In this document: piece by piece, positions 18,278 to 27,105 of the stretch
How the letters are laid out: each line of letters begins with the position of its first letter
Position numbering within the stretch: position 1 is the stretch's first letter
Assembly (NCBI GenBank): GCA_016790165.1
Contig: JAEUPL010000033.1
Span: 1-64,000 of the forward strand
DNA length: 64,000 bases
Origin: Burkholderiales bacterium
GTDB lineage: Bacteria > Pseudomonadota > Gammaproteobacteria > Burkholderiales > Casimicrobiaceae
Direction of reading: 5' to 3'
Made by a program: the position numbers and the translations under genes
Notes under the pieces: model-generated
What the model was told of the DNA's origin: nothing
The model's database searches: none
The model's input: the letters and a program-made list of their open reading frames with translations, nothing else

Positions 18278-18670
18278 GCCGATTTTCAGACGTCAACGCT
18301 ATGACCTGGTACGACAAACGCCAGCCCGACCGTATGAGCACGCTAACCGCGCCCGCCCAAGCGCCAGGTCGACGCCCTTGTGGGGCATTGCGAGCGTCAT
18401 ACACGTCGCTTTCGCGCCGCGAGAACGGCGGCCGACGCCACATTGACAAAACGAAATTCGGTCGACGCAGCTGCTTTCCCCGTGATTGTCTTGAAAACCG
18501 TCGGGTTTACGTTTTTACAGGTGCCGTTTGTCGGCGGTTTGATCGCGACCGCGCTGTCCGAGGTTAGCGTGTCGCATTCTCGTGCGATGCGCCGATGTCA
18601 ACGTCATTTTCCACTTCCAAAATTCAGCCACCTTGTGTAGCATCCAGCAATCCTCAGGGGAACTTTACGC
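18278..18670. other. 393-base gap without a recognised gene
   Basis: Short open frames exist on both strands but none has a ribosome site, composition or recognisable motif that would make it credible. The last 20 bases carry AGGGG for the next gene. A promoter for the next gene may lie here, but I could not fix -35/-10 boxes with confidence. No terminator hairpin after the beta-helix gene is evident. Confidence 0.5.
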
Positions 18671-19711
18671 ATGAAGACTCTCAAGTTTTTGTCAGGCGTT
18701 GGCGTTGCGACGGTCGTCGCATTGGCCGCAATGTCGGCTCACTCGGCGCAGGTGCTGAAACCCAAGCACGCCGGCGGGGGGCTGACGGGAACGACGCCGA
18801 TCGCCGCAGGTACCGACATTTCCTCGGGTACCGTCACATTGCCCGCGACGTCGACGTTGTATTTCGACATGGAGTACAGCGTGACGGGTAGCCAGACCGC
18901 CAATGAGGCGGGTATCGGCTTCAAGATCGGCTACGACTCAGCGTTCTTCGATCTGGTGGTTCCAGCGACCAGCATCACGGCCCTGCACACCAAGTGCATG
19001 ATTGCATCCCCAAGCGATCAAGCGGTATCCGGCACGCAGCGGGAAGTGGTGTTCGGCTGGATCGACACCAGCATCCGCACCACGCCGACGGCGGGTGCCG
19101 TGGGTTGGCCCGGCACTGCGGACCCAGCGGCTCCTGGCGCCACGAATGGCTGCCTCAACCCCGGAAACATCGTGACAGAAAGTGGCGCCCTCGCGGTTCC
19201 CACGAACCTGTTCCGCATCGGACTCAAGAGCAAGTCAACGTCGGTCGTGGGTGTTAACACCACGGTGACGATCAATACGGGTGGCAACATTTCCTACGCC
19301 AATGCGGGAAATACCGACACCGCAAAGACGATCACGATCACCGGGGCGGCAGCACCGAGTTGCAACCTGGATGTTGACAATAGCGGGTCACGCACTGCGT
19401 TTGTCGACGGGATTCTCATCGTCCGCCACTTGCTTAACCTGAGTGGGACGACGCTTACCAATGGGGTTTCGATCACCGGTACACGCAATGTGCCTGCTGA
19501 TCTCACCAACTTCATGGCTGCTATCAACTGGGATATGACGGGCGCTGGCGGCCAGTCCGCTTTCCGTGATGGAATCATTCTCGTCCGGTTGATGCTCGGG
19601 ATACCCGACACAACGCTGCTGAACGGCGTGACAATTCCAGTCGGTGCTACCCACCAGACCGCCGCCGCCATTCGCGCTAATGTCAATAGCAAGTGCGGAA
19701 CAAGTTTCTAG
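18671..19711 (+). CDS. Secreted protein with cohesin-like beta domain and double dockerin-like module
   Basis: A 346-residue exported protein (signal peptide about residues 1-26). Residues about 30-215 are beta-rich and carry the hallmarks of cohesin-type domains: an IGFKIGYDSAFFDLVV strand pair resembling the conserved 'F.L.YD..VLEV' of cohesins, and later NLFRIGLKSKS followed by TTVTINTGG. From Cys231 on come two EF-hand-like segments (DVDNSGSRTAFVDG and DMTGAGGQSAFRDG), each followed by (I/L)xVRxxL, ending at CGTSF. So one polypeptide combines a cohesin-like and a dockerin-like part. The fold call for the N-terminal domain is inference from pattern and needs structure prediction. It lies 18 bases before the Calx-beta gene, so they are probably co-transcribed. 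Confidence 0.75.
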   Translation: MKTLKFLSGVGVATVVALAAMSAHSAQVLKPKHAGGGLTGTTPIAAGTDISSGTVTLPATSTLYFDMEYSVTGSQTANEAGIGFKIGYDSAFFDLVVPATSITALHTKCMIASPSDQAVSGTQREVVFGWIDTSIRTTPTAGAVGWPGTADPAAPGATNGCLNPGNIVTESGALAVPTNLFRIGLKSKSTSVVGVNTTVTINTGGNISYANAGNTDTAKTITITGAAAPSCNLDVDNSGSRTAFVDGILIVRHLLNLSGTTLTNGVSITGTRNVPADLTNFMAAINWDMTGAGGQSAFRDGIILVRLMLGIPDTTLLNGVTIPVGATHQTAAAIRANVNSKCGTSF

Positions 19712-19729
19712 AAACCATCTGAGCCATCA

Positions 19730-21988
19730 ATGAATATTCTTTCCAAATTGCTTGCGGCCGCCACGTTGGTGGTGGCAACCGCGACTGGCGCACAGACCGT
19801 CTCCGGCAGCTTCTCGCAGTCGCCAGTCGGTCCAAATACCGCTTCAACACTGACGTTGAACTATGCTGGCTTCACCCCCCAATCATCGGGCGCGGTGTTC
19901 CGGTTCTACTATCGCGCCAGTGACTTCACTGGGACGCCCGCGTTTACGTCTACCGCGTCCGACTATCAAGGCTCCGGCGCACCCACCGCTGGCACCTTGG
20001 CTGGATGTGCGAACGCGGACACGTACTTCACAATGAACTGGGTTAACTTTGGCAACGCGTGGCCATCGGCTGCGTCAGGCACGCTCGGTTCGGTTGCGGT
20101 CACTACCAGTGCTGGATTTGCGGCTAATGCAGTTGTCTGTGTGCAGGACGACGCGGGTTCTCCGGTGGCCCGCGCTGGTGTTAACACCAGCTACACGCTC
20201 GCCTACGCCGAGCCGTCACCCTCGGTCACGATCGGTGCATTTACGGACAACACGTGTACGACGGCGTCTCCCGCGCTGACCGACTCGGCTGCTCAGGTGG
20301 CGACTATCTGTGTCACGTCGTCGCTGACGCGTGTCAACCCCTTGACCGTGAACTTGACCCCGGCCGCAGCGAGCGGTCGTTACAGCACGACCTGCGGAGC
20401 CACTATTCAGATCGCAGCAGGGCAGAGCCGTGCCACGTGCACTGTAACGGCGACGGCGAACACCACGGCGTTTGATGGCTCAGCGACGGCGACGACCGCG
20501 TTGGCTACCGGGACTGGCTACACGCTGGGCGCGACGACAAGCGCAGCTGTGACCATCAACAATGATGATCTGCCGACGGTCAATGTGACACCAGGTGCAG
20601 TCAACCAACCCGATAACGGTGGCAGCACGACGGTGACCGTGACGATTAGCACTGCGGCACCGACGGGCGGCTTTACGGTACCGCTGGCAACTTCGATCTC
20701 CAACGCGGCTCGTGCTTCGTCGACCTGCGGACCATCGATCACAATTGCCGCAGGCCAAACCAGCAACACTTGCACGGTGACAGGCACGGCTAACACGATC
20801 GCCAATGATGGCACTGCAACCGTGACCGTTGCATCCGCGTGCGTCGGTACGTGTACTAACGGTACCTCGTCCGTCGTGACCATCACCGATGACGACATCC
20901 CGGTGATCACGGTGTCGTGTACTGCCGCAACGTTGACCGACTCTGCCGGACAGCAGTCGATCTGCCGCGCAACGACCGACAAGGCGCTCAGCGCTGCAGG
21001 TCTGACGATTAACGTTACTGCACCCGCCGCCAACGCTCGCTACTCGCTGAGCAATTGCGCCGCAACCGCGGCATTTGCTGCGAACGCCGCTGCCAACAGC
21101 ACCGTGAACATCTGCACGATTGATGCGGTTGCCAACACTGCGCTCGGCGATGGGAACGCGACTGCCACGGTGGCTGTGGCCAGTGGTGCAGGTTATTCGC
21201 TCGGTTCACCCGCCTCGGCGAACGTGGTCGTGCAGAACGACGATCTGGCGTCGATCAGCGTTGCTTCGGCGCCGGCTTCGGTCGCTGAAAATTCGGGCAC
21301 ACCGATTGTGTTCACGTTCACTGCAAGCGCAGCTTCGCCGAATGCGACGAACATCCTGTTCACCCCGCCTGTCGCGAACGCAACGCGGTACACCACGGAC
21401 TGCGTGAGCCCGATCGTGCTGCCGGCCAACGCAACGACCGTGACGTGCAGCGTGACGCCAGTGAATACGACAGCGGTTGACGGCAACGTGACTGCGTCCG
21501 TTACGGTGCTGGCCAGCGCTGGCAACTACACGATTGGCACCGCCGCCGCATCCGGCACGATCACCGACGACGAAGTTGGTGTGTCGGTGGTTGGCACGGG
21601 CGCAGTGGAAGGCAGCAATGTGTCGTTCAACATCACCTGCACCGGGCCTGCAAGTTCCACGGCGACTGTGACGTTTGCAATCTCTGGCCAGGATGCGGGT
21701 GCGACGATCACGCCGGCGCAGGGGCCGGTGACCGTGACTTGCGGAACGCCGACGACAGTGACGGTTAGCACGGTGAACGACGCGACGATTGGTAACAACC
21801 GGTCGGTGAGCATTACCCTGAGCAACCCGGTCGCGCCGGCCGTATTGGTTACGTCGACTGCATCTGCTGCGGTGGCCGACAACGACCAACCGACACAGAT
21901 CCCGACGCTCGGTACGCTCGGCCTCGGCCTGATGAGCTTGATGCTCGCTGGCCTGGCAGCGTTCCAGCGCCGTCGTTTGAGCAAGTAG
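19730..21988 (+). CDS. Calx-beta-type repeat surface protein with IPTL-CTERM sorting signal
   Basis: A 752-residue exported protein. A signal peptide ends near residue 21 (TGAQT) and is followed by an N-terminal beta domain (to about 165). Then come about five repeats of 100-115 residues, most closing with an acidic turn (INNDD, ITDDD, VQNDD, ITDDE), as in Calx-beta-like domains, and with paired cysteines inside several repeats. The tail has IPTLGTLGLGL, a hydrophobic helix and RRRLSK, matching the IPTL-CTERM signal that is recognised by a dedicated exosortase in Burkholderiales-type genomes. No exosortase is in this window. It is the most likely cell-surface anchor for the three preceding secreted proteins (inference). 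A strong terminator follows. Confidence 0.85.
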   Translation: MNILSKLLAAATLVVATATGAQTVSGSFSQSPVGPNTASTLTLNYAGFTPQSSGAVFRFYYRASDFTGTPAFTSTASDYQGSGAPTAGTLAGCANADTYFTMNWVNFGNAWPSAASGTLGSVAVTTSAGFAANAVVCVQDDAGSPVARAGVNTSYTLAYAEPSPSVTIGAFTDNTCTTASPALTDSAAQVATICVTSSLTRVNPLTVNLTPAAASGRYSTTCGATIQIAAGQSRATCTVTATANTTAFDGSATATTALATGTGYTLGATTSAAVTINNDDLPTVNVTPGAVNQPDNGGSTTVTVTISTAAPTGGFTVPLATSISNAARASSTCGPSITIAAGQTSNTCTVTGTANTIANDGTATVTVASACVGTCTNGTSSVVTITDDDIPVITVSCTAATLTDSAGQQSICRATTDKALSAAGLTINVTAPAANARYSLSNCAATAAFAANAAANSTVNICTIDAVANTALGDGNATATVAVASGAGYSLGSPASANVVVQNDDLASISVASAPASVAENSGTPIVFTFTASAASPNATNILFTPPVANATRYTTDCVSPIVLPANATTVTCSVTPVNTTAVDGNVTASVTVLASAGNYTIGTAAASGTITDDEVGVSVVGTGAVEGSNVSFNITCTGPASSTATVTFAISGQDAGATITPAQGPVTVTCGTPTTVTVSTVNDATIGNNRSVSITLSNPVAPAVLVTSTASAAVADNDQPTQIPTLGTLGLGLMSLMLAGLAAFQRRRLSK

Positions 21989-22030
21989 TTAATAGAACGA
22001 CGTTTGCGGCGCCGCCATGCGGCGCTGCCA

Positions 22031-22054
22031 AAAGGGCTCCTTCGGGAGCCCTTT
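22031..22054 (+). terminator. Rho-independent terminator after the surface-protein cluster
   Basis: A perfect 10-bp stem (AAAGGGCTCC / GGAGCCCTTT) with a TTCG tetraloop, followed by a T-containing stretch, lies 43 bases after the Calx-beta gene stop. A second small GC palindrome sits just upstream. It marks the end of the four-gene surface cluster. Confidence 0.9.
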
Positions 22055-22197
22055 GTCGTTGTTGCGCTCGCGAGATTGACGCCGCCCCTGCGGCGCCTCC
22101 GGCGCCTGCGTCAGCACGCTCCAGAGGTCACAACCGGTTCGCCTCGCGTTCGGATTTTCCTTGCAGCGCTCGGGCTCCCGAGCGTTACACTGCCCGC

Positions 22198-23616
22198 ATG
22201 AACATGTCTATCTGGCTGTCTGCATCCGATACGGCCCTTCAGTATGCGACCGGCGTGCGCAAAGCCGTGGAGACGACGGAGGTGGTGTTCCAGCGCATGA
22301 GCGACTGTGAGGGCAAGCTCAACGCGGTTTACCTGCAAAAGCGTGAAAGCGCGCTCACAGCGGCCAAAGCCAGCGACGTGCGTTGGCTGGCTGGCACGCC
22401 GCTATCTCCGCTGGACGGAATCCCGATCACGCTGAAGGAAAATCTGTACACGGCCGGAGATCCGGCACCGCTCGGGACGGCTGCGACCTCGCTGGCACCG
22501 AAAGCCGACAACTGCCCGGTCGCAGATCGGATTCGCGAAGCGGGACTGGTGTTTGTCGGCAAAACCACCATGCCTGACTTCGGCATGTTGTCTTCCGGGC
22601 AATCAAGTTTTCACGGCGTGACACGCAATCCGTGGCAACTCGACCGCAATCCGGGCGGCTCCAGTTCGGGAGCAGGGGCGGCGTGCGCCGCGGGCTACGG
22701 TCCGTTGCACATTGGCACCGACATCGGCGGCTCGATCCGCTTGCCAGCGAGCTTTTGTGGCGTGTTTGGGCTGAAACCGTCGCTGGGGCGCGTGCCGATC
22801 AATCCGCCCTACCTCGGACGCGTTGCCGGGCCCATGACGCGTACGGTGACCGACGCGGCGATGCTGATGAATGTGATCGCGCGGCCCGACCCGCAGCACC
22901 GCGACTTTATGAATCTGCCGCCGCAGCCAGTCGACTACGCCGGCGCGTTGGAGCAGTTCAGCCTCGAAGGCAAACGCATCGCCGTGTTGACCGACATGAA
23001 GGTGGGGTTGTCCGTGCAGCCGGACGTAGCCGCTGCCGCGTGGGATTGCGCACAAAAACTCGAAGCGCACGGTGCGCGCGTCGATGTGATTCCGCCGTTC
23101 TTGAGCCGCGCGATGCTGGACGGCATCTGTGGTTTTTTCGAAGCACGGAGCTGCTCCGACGTCCTGCGCATGGACAAGGCGACGCGCGAGAAAATCTTGC
23201 CGTTCATCGTGCGCTGGGCAACCTACCGTGCCAAACAGTTCACGGGCGATGTGGTGATGGGTTTCTACACCCAGATCATGGCGATGCGCGAGGCGACCGT
23301 CGCGGCAACCCATCGTTACGACTTCGTGATTTCTCCGGTGTCACCCGTGCCCGCGTTTGAGGCTGCGTTCTGCTGTCCCGGCAACGACCCGGAACACGCG
23401 CTCGAGCACATCGCTTTCACCGTGCCGTACAACATGAGCGAGCAACCCGCCGCGTCCATCAACTGGAGCTACTCAACCTCTCGCAAGACGCCGGGTTTGC
23501 CCATTGGCGTGCAGGTGGCTGGTCGTCGCTTTGACGATCTGGGTGTTCTACAACTCTGCCGATTTATTGAAAAGATCCGCCCGGTTCAGCGGCCTTGGCC
23601 CGGGCGAATTTCCTGA
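22198..23616 (+). CDS. Amidase-signature family hydrolase
   Basis: A 472-residue amidase of the amidase-signature family, which hydrolyses amide bonds with a Ser-cisSer-Lys triad. The catalytic Lys is in GIPITLKENLYT, the Gly/Ser-rich block is NPGGSSSGAGAACAAG with the cis-Ser, and the nucleophile Ser is in GTDIGGSIRLPASFCG. The substrate is unknown. Together with the following peptide-type binding protein and a second amidase it suggests use of an imported amide or peptide. It has no signal peptide, so it is cytosolic. The ribosome site is weak. Confidence 0.9.
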   Translation: MNMSIWLSASDTALQYATGVRKAVETTEVVFQRMSDCEGKLNAVYLQKRESALTAAKASDVRWLAGTPLSPLDGIPITLKENLYTAGDPAPLGTAATSLAPKADNCPVADRIREAGLVFVGKTTMPDFGMLSSGQSSFHGVTRNPWQLDRNPGGSSSGAGAACAAGYGPLHIGTDIGGSIRLPASFCGVFGLKPSLGRVPINPPYLGRVAGPMTRTVTDAAMLMNVIARPDPQHRDFMNLPPQPVDYAGALEQFSLEGKRIAVLTDMKVGLSVQPDVAAAAWDCAQKLEAHGARVDVIPPFLSRAMLDGICGFFEARSCSDVLRMDKATREKILPFIVRWATYRAKQFTGDVVMGFYTQIMAMREATVAATHRYDFVISPVSPVPAFEAAFCCPGNDPEHALEHIAFTVPYNMSEQPAASINWSYSTSRKTPGLPIGVQVAGRRFDDLGVLQLCRFIEKIRPVQRPWPGRIS

Positions 23617-23709
23617 GTGTCGTCGCAGCACCCAACCATTTCGTTTCAATTCACCCCCGCAGCGAACAAACCGCCGTCCGCACAGATGATGAACAAACTA
23701 GGAGGTTCC

Positions 23710-25290
23710 ATGAAGTTCACCAAACTACTCACCACCTCGGCCCTCGCGGTCGGGCTCACCATGGCAATGCCCGCGATGGCTCAGCAGAAAGTGCTGAAAG
23801 TGGCGCCGCACGCATTCCCCGCCAATCTCGACCCGTTTAACGTGACGGCATACATCACGCGCAACCACGGTTATATGGTGTACGACACGCTGTTCGCGAC
23901 CGACGAGAAGGGCGCGATCAAGCCGCAAATGGTCGACAAGTGGACGGTGAGTCCTGATGGCAAGACGTACACCTTCACGCTTCGTGACAAGCTCGAGTTT
24001 CACGATGGCAAGCCGGTGACGGGCGAGGATTGCGTCGCCTCGATCAAACGCTGGGGCGCGCGCGACACCTTTGGTCAGAAGCTGATGACGTTCGTCGACA
24101 AGATGGAAGCCGTCGACGCTAAGACCTTCCGCATCCTGCTCAAAGAGCCCACCGGCATCGTGCTCGACGCATTGGGTAAACCGTCGTCCAACCCAGCCTT
24201 CATCATGCCCGCCCGCGTGGCGGCGACTGATCCGTTCAAGGTGATCGATGACTACACCGGCTCGGGACCGTACGTCTTCAAGAAGGACGAATACAAGCCC
24301 GGCGTGCAGTCGATCTATCTGAAGAACAGCAAATACGTGCCGCGCAGCGAGCCGCCGTCGGGCCTCGCCGGTGGCAAGAAGGTGTTTGTCGACCGTGTCG
24401 AGTGGCTTGCGCTGAAGGACGCGCAAACGCAGCTGAACGCGCTGCTTGCTGGCGAGATCGACATGATCGAGCAGCCCGCGTTTGAGCAGTACCCACAACT
24501 GCGCAAGGACTCGCGGGTCAACATCGTCGACACCGGCACGGTGAATTACCAGTACGTGATGCGCTTCAACCACCTGGTGCCGCCGTTCAACAACCCGAAG
24601 GTGCGTGAGGCAGCGCTCTGGGCGATGAATCAGGAGGCGTTCCTGCGTGCACAGGTCGGGCCGGAGAACGAAGGCATGTTCTTTACGTGTCCAAGCATGT
24701 ATCCTTGCGGCACGCCGCTGGCGTCGCCCAAGGGCAGCGAGTTCATGGTCAAGGGCAACATGGCCAAGGCGCAGCAACTGCTGAAGGAATCCGGCTACGA
24801 CGGCAAACCGATCGTGGTGATGCGCCCGACCGATTTGCAGTCGATCCACAAATTGCCGCTGGTCGCCACGCAACTGCTGCGCCAGGCCGGCTTCAAGGTG
24901 GATCTGATCACGATGGACTGGGGTTCGCTGGTAGCGCGTCGCTCGAAAAAAGACCCGGCCGATCAGGGTGGCTGGAATATCTTCCTGACGGCTTGGGTCG
25001 GCGCCGACATCATGAACCCGCTGACCAGCGCGCCACTCGGCGGCAATGGTGAGAAGGGTTGGGCAGGCTGGGCAACGGACGCCGAGCTTGAAAAACTCCG
25101 CGACCAGTACGCCCGCGCCACGACCGAAGCGGACAAGAAGCGCATCGCCGAGCAGGTGCAGGTGCGTGCCACGCAGGTGGGCACGCATGCCATCCTCGGG
25201 GAGTACAAGAACCCAGCGGCCGTGCGCAAGAACATCACCGGCGTGCTCAAGACTGCCGGATCGGCCTACTGGAACATTCAGAAGAACTGA
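23710..25290 (+). CDS. ABC transporter solute-binding protein, family 5 (peptide/opine type)
   Basis: A 526-residue periplasmic binding protein of the SBP family 5 (DppA/OppA type). It has a signal peptide (ending AMA-QQ) and the family block YDTLFATDEKGAIKPQMVDKWTVSPDGKTYTFTLRD near the N-terminus. GGAGG at 23701-23705 precedes the ATG. An alternative start at 23686 would add eight residues. No permease or ATPase genes follow, so it depends on components elsewhere. It lies between two amidase genes, which hints that the imported ligand is cleaved by them. Confidence 0.9.
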   Translation: MKFTKLLTTSALAVGLTMAMPAMAQQKVLKVAPHAFPANLDPFNVTAYITRNHGYMVYDTLFATDEKGAIKPQMVDKWTVSPDGKTYTFTLRDKLEFHDGKPVTGEDCVASIKRWGARDTFGQKLMTFVDKMEAVDAKTFRILLKEPTGIVLDALGKPSSNPAFIMPARVAATDPFKVIDDYTGSGPYVFKKDEYKPGVQSIYLKNSKYVPRSEPPSGLAGGKKVFVDRVEWLALKDAQTQLNALLAGEIDMIEQPAFEQYPQLRKDSRVNIVDTGTVNYQYVMRFNHLVPPFNNPKVREAALWAMNQEAFLRAQVGPENEGMFFTCPSMYPCGTPLASPKGSEFMVKGNMAKAQQLLKESGYDGKPIVVMRPTDLQSIHKLPLVATQLLRQAGFKVDLITMDWGSLVARRSKKDPADQGGWNIFLTAWVGADIMNPLTSAPLGGNGEKGWAGWATDAELEKLRDQYARATTEADKKRIAEQVQVRATQVGTHAILGEYKNPAAVRKNITGVLKTAGSAYWNIQKN

Positions 25291-25540
25291 TCGGCGCTTC
25301 TCGGCCGGTGGGCGACGGCTCGACGTCGCCTGCTCGCCGGGTGGATCGTCGCCAAAGCGCGGTCACGCCCGTGCTGACCGGGTGCGCGCCGCGCGATGAA
25401 CTGGGCGCCGTGGTTCCTAACAGCTTTATCCATCGTCTCGCGGTCGGCGGCTGATGCCGGGCTGAAAATTTAACAAGTCGACCTATTCGCTTTTCGACGC
25501 CTAACGACCACCGGACGGTCGGTTGAGGGGGAAAGTTGTT

Positions 25541-26956
25541 ATGGATTCTCTAAGCTTTCAGTCCGTTCGCGAACTCTCCGCCATGCTGGTCTCTCGTCGG
25601 CTGTCCGCGCGCGAGCTGCTTGATGCCTGCCTCGCCCAGATCGACCGGCTGAACCCGGCGCTCAACGCGATCGTCACACTTGACCGCGAGGGTGCCTACG
25701 CTAACGCCGACGCCGTCGATGCTCGGCGTGCTCAAGGATTGCCGACGTCACCGCTGGCTGGCTTGCCGATCGCCATCAAGGACCTGGAACCCGTGCGCGG
25801 CATGCGCACCACGATGGGCTCGCCGATCTTCAAGGACTGGGTGCCGGACTTCGACTCCATCATGATCGAGCGCTTCCGGTCGCACGGCCTGACGATCCTT
25901 GGCAAAACCAACACGCCGGAGTTTGGCCTCGGAAGTCAAACCTTCAACGCCGTGTTCGGTGCGACGAAAAACCCCTGGGACACGTCAAAAACCTGCGGCG
26001 GATCGTCCGGCGGCGCCGCCGTCGCCGTCGCGTCGGGCATGCTGCCGTTTGCCGACGGCTCGGACATGGGCGGCAGTTTGCGCAACCCGGCCAATTTTTG
26101 CGGTGCGGTCGGGCTGCGGCCGTCGCCAGGGCGCGTTCCCACGTACCCGACGCTCAACCTGTGGGGCACGATGGGCGTGCTCGGACCGATTGCGCGTACC
26201 GCCGAAGACGCCGCCTGGCTGCTTTCGGTCCAGGCGGGCGACGACCCACGCGTCGCCATCGGCCGCTGCGGCGATCCGACGGTGTTTCGCGAGCCGCTCG
26301 ATCGGGATTTCAAGGGCACTCGGATCGCGTGGAGTCCGACGCTCGGCGGCCTTCCGGTGGAGAAAAGCGTGCGCAACGCCCTGAAAAAATCGCTCTCACG
26401 GTTCGAGGCGCTCGGCGCGATCATTGAGGAAGCCGAACCCGATCTGTCCATCGCCGATGATGCCTTTCAGGTGCAGCGCGCGCTGCACCTCGTCAGCTCG
26501 CTCGGGGTGCACTATCGCGAAAGGCGGCATCTGCTGAAAGACACTGCGGTGTGGAACATCGAGCAGGGCCTCAAGCTCACGGGCGAGCAGGTGGCTGCGG
26601 CGCAGGCTGCGCAATCGAAGTGTTTCGAGCGCATGCAGCGCTTCCTGACACGCTACGACTACCTGATCTGCCCGGTGAATCAAGTGCTACCGTTCGATGT
26701 CACGACGCCGTACCCCACCGCGATTGACGGAACGGCGCTGGGGAGCTATCTCGACTGGATGAAATCGGCTTGTCGCATTACCGCCACGTCGCATCCGGCA
26801 GCGAGTGCGCCCGTCGCGTTCGCCGACAACGGCTTGCCCGTGGGCATGCAGATCGTGGGGCACTTTGGCGCCGAGCGGGACGTGTTGCAACTGGCCCACG
26901 CCGTGCAGCTTCCGCTCTCGGAGCGCATTCCGACGCAGGCGCGCGGTAGCCACTGA
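25541..26956 (+). CDS. Amidase-signature family hydrolase (second copy)
   Basis: A 471-residue amidase-signature enzyme. The catalytic Lys is in GLPIAIKDLEPVRG, the Gly/Ser block is TCGGSSGGAAVAVASG, and the nucleophile Ser is in DGSDMGGSLRNPANFCG. It starts at the ATG at 25541 with AGGGGGAAA upstream. It is only distantly similar to the amidase at 22198, so this is not a recent duplication. The 250 bases upstream hold no gene. Confidence 0.9.
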   Translation: MDSLSFQSVRELSAMLVSRRLSARELLDACLAQIDRLNPALNAIVTLDREGAYANADAVDARRAQGLPTSPLAGLPIAIKDLEPVRGMRTTMGSPIFKDWVPDFDSIMIERFRSHGLTILGKTNTPEFGLGSQTFNAVFGATKNPWDTSKTCGGSSGGAAVAVASGMLPFADGSDMGGSLRNPANFCGAVGLRPSPGRVPTYPTLNLWGTMGVLGPIARTAEDAAWLLSVQAGDDPRVAIGRCGDPTVFREPLDRDFKGTRIAWSPTLGGLPVEKSVRNALKKSLSRFEALGAIIEEAEPDLSIADDAFQVQRALHLVSSLGVHYRERRHLLKDTAVWNIEQGLKLTGEQVAAAQAAQSKCFERMQRFLTRYDYLICPVNQVLPFDVTTPYPTAIDGTALGSYLDWMKSACRITATSHPAASAPVAFADNGLPVGMQIVGHFGAERDVLQLAHAVQLPLSERIPTQARGSH

Positions 26957-27105
26957 CCCGTATCGCCGGCGGCGCGTTTCGCGCTAGGAAAAGTCTTGTT
27001 TTTCCTGCGTTGCGGCCAGTTATGCGCCCAATCGATCTGCCGTTGCAGATTTATTCCGTTTCCTCACTCATAATGCCACTCTAGGTATCAGGGGTAAGAC
27101 GCGCT

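Noticed and set aside
18380-18640. 86-residue open frame in the gap before the cohesin-like gene
   Set aside because: No ribosome site, no signal or domain; probably chance.
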